Shown piece by piece: positions 13,111 to 14,743 of a stretch of DNA of 14,743 nucleotides. The notes beneath the pieces are model-generated. The model was not told the DNA's origin, did no database searches, and saw only the letters and a program-made list of their open reading frames with translations. The stretch is from Hyphomicrobiales bacterium (GTDB lineage Bacteria > Pseudomonadota > Alphaproteobacteria > Rhizobiales > Rhizobiaceae): assembly GCA_011087745.1 (NCBI GenBank), contig JAALLB010000014.1, positions 1-14,743 of the forward strand, in the 5' to 3' direction. Each line of letters begins with the position of its first letter. Position 1 is the stretch's first letter. A program made the translations under genes and the position numbers.

Positions 13111-14743
13111 CTCGTCGATCAAAAAATCTTTTGCGGTAAGGTTGCCTTTTTCTGCTTCCAGATAATCTTCTGTCATTCTTGGACGGGGGCGAGTGCCTGC
13201 AGAAAACGGATCATTGGTTGAATTTGCTTGAGCTTCAACGCGGCAATTTTCGCACATCTTAATGAGGTTTGAACGTTCTTCGTCTTCAAACATTGAATGC
13301 TTGCCGGCAAGCTGGTTTGAAATTCGCTCAATTGTTGATTTGGTTGCAAAAGCGGTTCCGCACGAGATGCATTCGAATGGTTCTTCCTCGTATAATGTTT
13401 CAGGCTGCATCGCCGATGGTCTAAAATCCAACTGCGGTACGAGCGATAATGCTTTTTCAGGACATGTATTCACGCATAAGCCGCACTGGACACAGGCTGA
13501 CTGTGTAAAACGGAGTTTGGGTTCTCCAGGTGTGTCGGAAATAGCAGCTGTTGGACAAGATGACGTGCAGGCCATGCACAAGGTGCAGGCATCAATGTTA
13601 ATATCCAGTCGACCATAAGGTGCGTCGACAGGTAAGGTTATGACATCTGATTTTGCTTTTGATTGCTCGTGCAATTGAGAAAAGATTATGCGCGAAACAT
13701 CGCGTTTTGAGCCTACTGCTTGAAAGTTTTGGCGGTTTAGCGGTTTGACATCAGATAAATTCCATAAACTTACTTCGACTTTATCCGGATCTGCTTCGCA
13801 AATTATTTGGCTGCGATTATTCTCACTTAAGTCCAATCCGGACAAAATGGAGTTTGCCAATTCAATTTCTGTTTCCAATCCTAATAATTCGTCCGGGCGT
13901 TTCGGATTGGCTAGGCAAATAATTTGTGATGCGCCGCTGGTAATCATTCCAGCAATTTTGATGTGACCAAGAGATGTTGTTGCATGCACACCAAATGGGA
14001 TGACATTAGAGGGCAGGCCATCACCATACCTGGCAATAGCAGCTATCATTTCAAACCCAGACGTTTCATCGTGTATAAGAAGAATTGGGTTTTTGCCACC
14101 GGCGCCCGAATAGCTTGAGAGTAAATTTTGAGCTCGTTCTAAAATGTCGTTACGCTGCGGGTATTGATAGTTGATTGCTCCGGTGGGGCAGACGGAATTG
14201 CATGAACCGCAACCTCCGCAAATGCCGCTGTCAATTTCAATGATGTCTCCAGCATCTGCGATAGCACCGGCAGGACAAACATCAAGGCATTTGTTGCAGC
14301 CTTGTTTTTGTGATCGGGAATGGGCGCAAATTTCTGCGTTGTAATCAACGTATATTGGTTTTTCATATTCTCCCACCATGTCAGACAGTTTGATGATGGT
14401 GCGTAAAACTGCAGCCGGATCACCCGGATCAACTTTATGGTATCCATCACGGTGATGATGGCCAGCAAAGAGGGGTGTTTTACCAGAGATGTCCAGAATT
14501 AGACTGCAGTTTGAGGTCGCTCCGTTTCTTGCAACTGCAAACTCCAGCGAACTGCGTGAAGCAGGTCTTAAAGGTGCGTAGTTATCAACTGTTATTGAGA
14601 AATCACCAAATGAACCCTGTGCATTGCTAATATCGCCGCGGTAAATTGGAATTTCACCTGTTGTTGGCAAAACAAAACCTTCTTCATCGCTTATACTCCG
14701 AGTCCTTGAAAATCTGATTATTTGGGGTTGACGTTTCAGGCTT
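13108..14743 (-). CDS. Multi-cluster 4Fe-4S ferredoxin-like protein, N-terminus outside the window
   Basis: A large cytoplasmic iron-sulfur protein of the type found with alphaproteobacterial FDH genes. The frame is open to the window edge; the first start-like codon inside (TTG at 14670) is internal, so the N-terminus is missing. In order: a substrate-like domain (SNCSLILDISGKTPLF, the DPGDP loop, KPIYVDYNAEICAHSR), two ferredoxin motifs (Cys-x8-Cys-x2-Cys-x3-CysPro and CGGCGSCNSVCP), an HdrA/MvhD-like middle (LLIHDETSGFEMIAAIARYG), a second pair (CTLCMACTSSCP and CVQCGLCVNTCP), and a C-terminal CxxC...CxxC pair (CISC, CENC) like a zinc ribbon or another cluster site. Four [4Fe-4S] clusters are likely. 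It probably supplies electrons for FDH maturation or couples to it; the role is not established. It converges on the accessory operon. Confidence 0.9.
   Translation of the reverse strand, partial: SLKRQPQIIRFSRTRSISDEEGFVLPTTGEIPIYRGDISNAQGSFGDFSITVDNYAPLRPASRSSLEFAVARNGATSNCSLILDISGKTPLFAGHHHRDGYHKVDPGDPAAVLRTIIKLSDMVGEYEKPIYVDYNAEICAHSRSQKQGCNKCLDVCPAGAIADAGDIIEIDSGICGGCGSCNSVCPTGAINYQYPQRNDILERAQNLLSSYSGAGGKNPILLIHDETSGFEMIAAIARYGDGLPSNVIPFGVHATTSLGHIKIAGMITSGASQIICLANPKRPDELLGLETEIELANSILSGLDLSENNRSQIICEADPDKVEVSLWNLSDVKPLNRQNFQAVGSKRDVSRIIFSQLHEQSKAKSDVITLPVDAPYGRLDINIDACTLCMACTSSCPTAAISDTPGEPKLRFTQSACVQCGLCVNTCPEKALSLVPQLDFRPSAMQPETLYEEEPFECISCGTAFATKSTIERISNQLAGKHSMFEDEERSNLIKMCENCRVEAQANSTNDPFSAGTRPRPRMTEDYLEAEKGNLTAKDFLIDE

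Noticed and set aside
1..14743. Mobile elements, CRISPR, tRNA or rRNA
   Set aside because: No transposase or integrase frames, no regularly spaced repeats, and no cloverleaf or rRNA-like stretches were seen.

Overview
The window looks like chromosomal DNA of an AT-leaning alphaproteobacterium. This is inferred from gene content only: a Tat-exported, Cys-type formate dehydrogenase of the FDH3 kind, sitting beside a set of small uncharacterised families (DUF6494, DUF6505, DUF6352 and a biotin/lipoate-ligase-like protein) that I associate with FDH loci of Hyphomicrobiales, Rhodospirillales and relatives. No tRNA, rRNA, CRISPR array, insertion sequence or phage gene is visible.

Left flank (1-1862): the 3' part of a TSUP (TauE/SafE-like) permease enters from outside the window. 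It converges on a flavin reductase, and the two stop codons overlap in one CTAG. A lone coxG (SRPBCC fold) follows on the plus strand.

Formate dehydrogenase block (2039-9203, plus strand): a TorD-type chaperone, a strong intrinsic terminator, a small Tat-signal protein, the molybdopterin catalytic subunit, a four-cluster iron-sulfur subunit, two hairpins including an intrinsic terminator, the cytochrome b gamma subunit, and a periplasmic WD40 propeller fused to cytochrome c. Together these would oxidise formate in the periplasm and pass electrons through the iron-sulfur subunit to the membrane cytochrome b and the quinone pool. The WD40-cytochrome c is a possible extra electron carrier.

Accessory block (9220-13085, plus strand): a 43-aa membrane peptide, an exported HtrA-like serine protease with a PDZ domain, a 63-aa DUF6494-type protein, a biotin/lipoate-ligase-like protein that has lost catalytic motifs, a DUF6505-type and a DUF6352-type protein joined by overlapping stop/start codons, and a 107-aa single-span membrane protein. 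A multi-cluster ferredoxin-like protein converges from the right and runs off the window edge.

The most striking feature is damage. Five reading frames carry single lesions: an in-frame TGA in the catalytic subunit at a Trp position, and frameshifts in torD, the Tat-signal protein, the WD40-cytochrome c and the TSUP permease. Four of the five are in the formate dehydrogenase block. Each broken gene regains family-like sequence straight after the lesion, so the damage is either recent gene decay or sequence error. The accessory genes to the right are intact.
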